64,000 bases of DNA from Desulfitobacterium_A sp034927245 (GTDB taxonomy: Bacteria > Bacillota > Desulfitobacteriia > Desulfitobacteriales > Desulfitobacteriaceae): positions 19,425 to 83,424 of the forward strand of contig NZ_JAYFQK010000039.1 of assembly GCF_034927245.1 (NCBI RefSeq), written 5' to 3'. Under the pieces are notes generated by a model. It ran no database searches, was not told where the DNA came from, and worked only from the letters and a program-made list of their open reading frames with translations. Made by a program: the position numbers and the translations under genes. Shown here in pieces: positions 63,866 to 64,000 of the stretch; the first letter of the stretch is position 1; each line of letters opens with the position of its first letter.

Positions 63866-63955
63866 CTCTCGGCATTCGCCGAGGTAGATAGCTCAAGACT
63901 TTGCTTGAACCATCAATATTGAATTCCTCCTACTTTTCGGTAGGGGGTTTTCATT
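63866..63955. promoter_or_regulatory. Structured leader upstream of the MFS gene
   Basis: Three hairpins lie within 90 bases: CTCGGC / GCCGAG (63868-63883), TCAAG / CTTGA (63893-63908) and CCTCCTAC / GTAGGGGG (63926-63947). The last is followed on the plus strand by TTTTCATTTTT and so reads as a plus-strand terminator, although no plus-strand gene precedes it. It may be a regulatory leader for the MFS gene or a small antisense RNA. No known riboswitch was recognised. Confidence 0.35.
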
Positions 63956-64000
63956 TTTGGAAACACCAAATTGGAAATTCCCTCAGAAAATTTTTATTGC

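Noticed and set aside
1..64000. CRISPR arrays, tRNA or rRNA genes, intact insertion sequences
   Set aside because: No regularly spaced repeats, no tRNA or rRNA signatures and no transposase or integrase reading frame were seen on either strand.

Overview
The window looks like the chromosome of an anaerobic, spore-forming Firmicute of the Peptococcaceae type (Desulfosporosinus or Desulfitobacterium relatives). The reasons are strong Shine-Dalgarno sites, frequent TTG starts, many intrinsic terminators, moderate GC, and families such as DUF1540, DUF4474, TSCPD (TIGR03905), VanW and paired YeiH-type exporters. The genus is an inference; there is no rRNA or tRNA in the window to test it.

Layout. 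1-22.6 kb is mostly housekeeping and stand-alone genes: the 5' end of a PAS-domain protein, peptidase T, a MarR-MFS drug-efflux pair, HtpG, RmuC, a second efflux MFS, an amino-acid permease, topoisomerase III, a THUMP-type RNA methyltransferase, aspartate kinase, a lone YopX-like gene, a small Pro/Cys/Tyr-rich protein, an AlkA-like glycosylase, ThpR and DMT transporters. 22.5-29.6 kb holds an NtrC-type two-component system next to two paralogous YeiH-type exporters. The first exporter has a clear sigma-54 promoter with a cluster of candidate enhancer sites. 29.8-33.5 kb has a TSCPD protein, a shortened class II terpene-cyclase-like protein and an ABC exporter. 33.5-36.5 kb is a PAS-GGDEF-HD-GYP protein lying between two copies of a ~50-bp repeat. 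36.5-41.8 kb has an amidohydrolase-OFA transporter operon diverging from a NarL-type two-component system.

The most interesting block is 41.9-51.9 kb, a compact RiPP locus. It contains an ECF-like sigma factor, a 118-aa partner with a RiPP-leader-like cleavage site and a four-cysteine tail, a Nif11-type precursor with a 12-13 residue core, a SPASM radical SAM maturase, a branched-chain-type substrate-binding lipoprotein, and a complete NHLM export system (HlyD-like protein, C39-peptidase ABC transporter, second ABC transporter). Three promoters with the same architecture, TGTAAT-N16-CGTAWTAA, sit in front of the precursor, the maturase (minus strand) and the export operon. This is the pattern expected if the cluster's own sigma factor controls all three units.

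52-55.8 kb is a locally GC-richer cassette (CoA-transferase, MFS, divergent LysR) with signs of transfer; the LysR gene is frameshifted at a C8 run. 55.8-64 kb has an unusual hybrid sensor kinase with two kinase cores plus its LytTR regulator, a GDSL hydrolase, VanZ- and VanW-like proteins, a CMD-family protein without the usual cysteines, and an MFS transporter with a structured leader.
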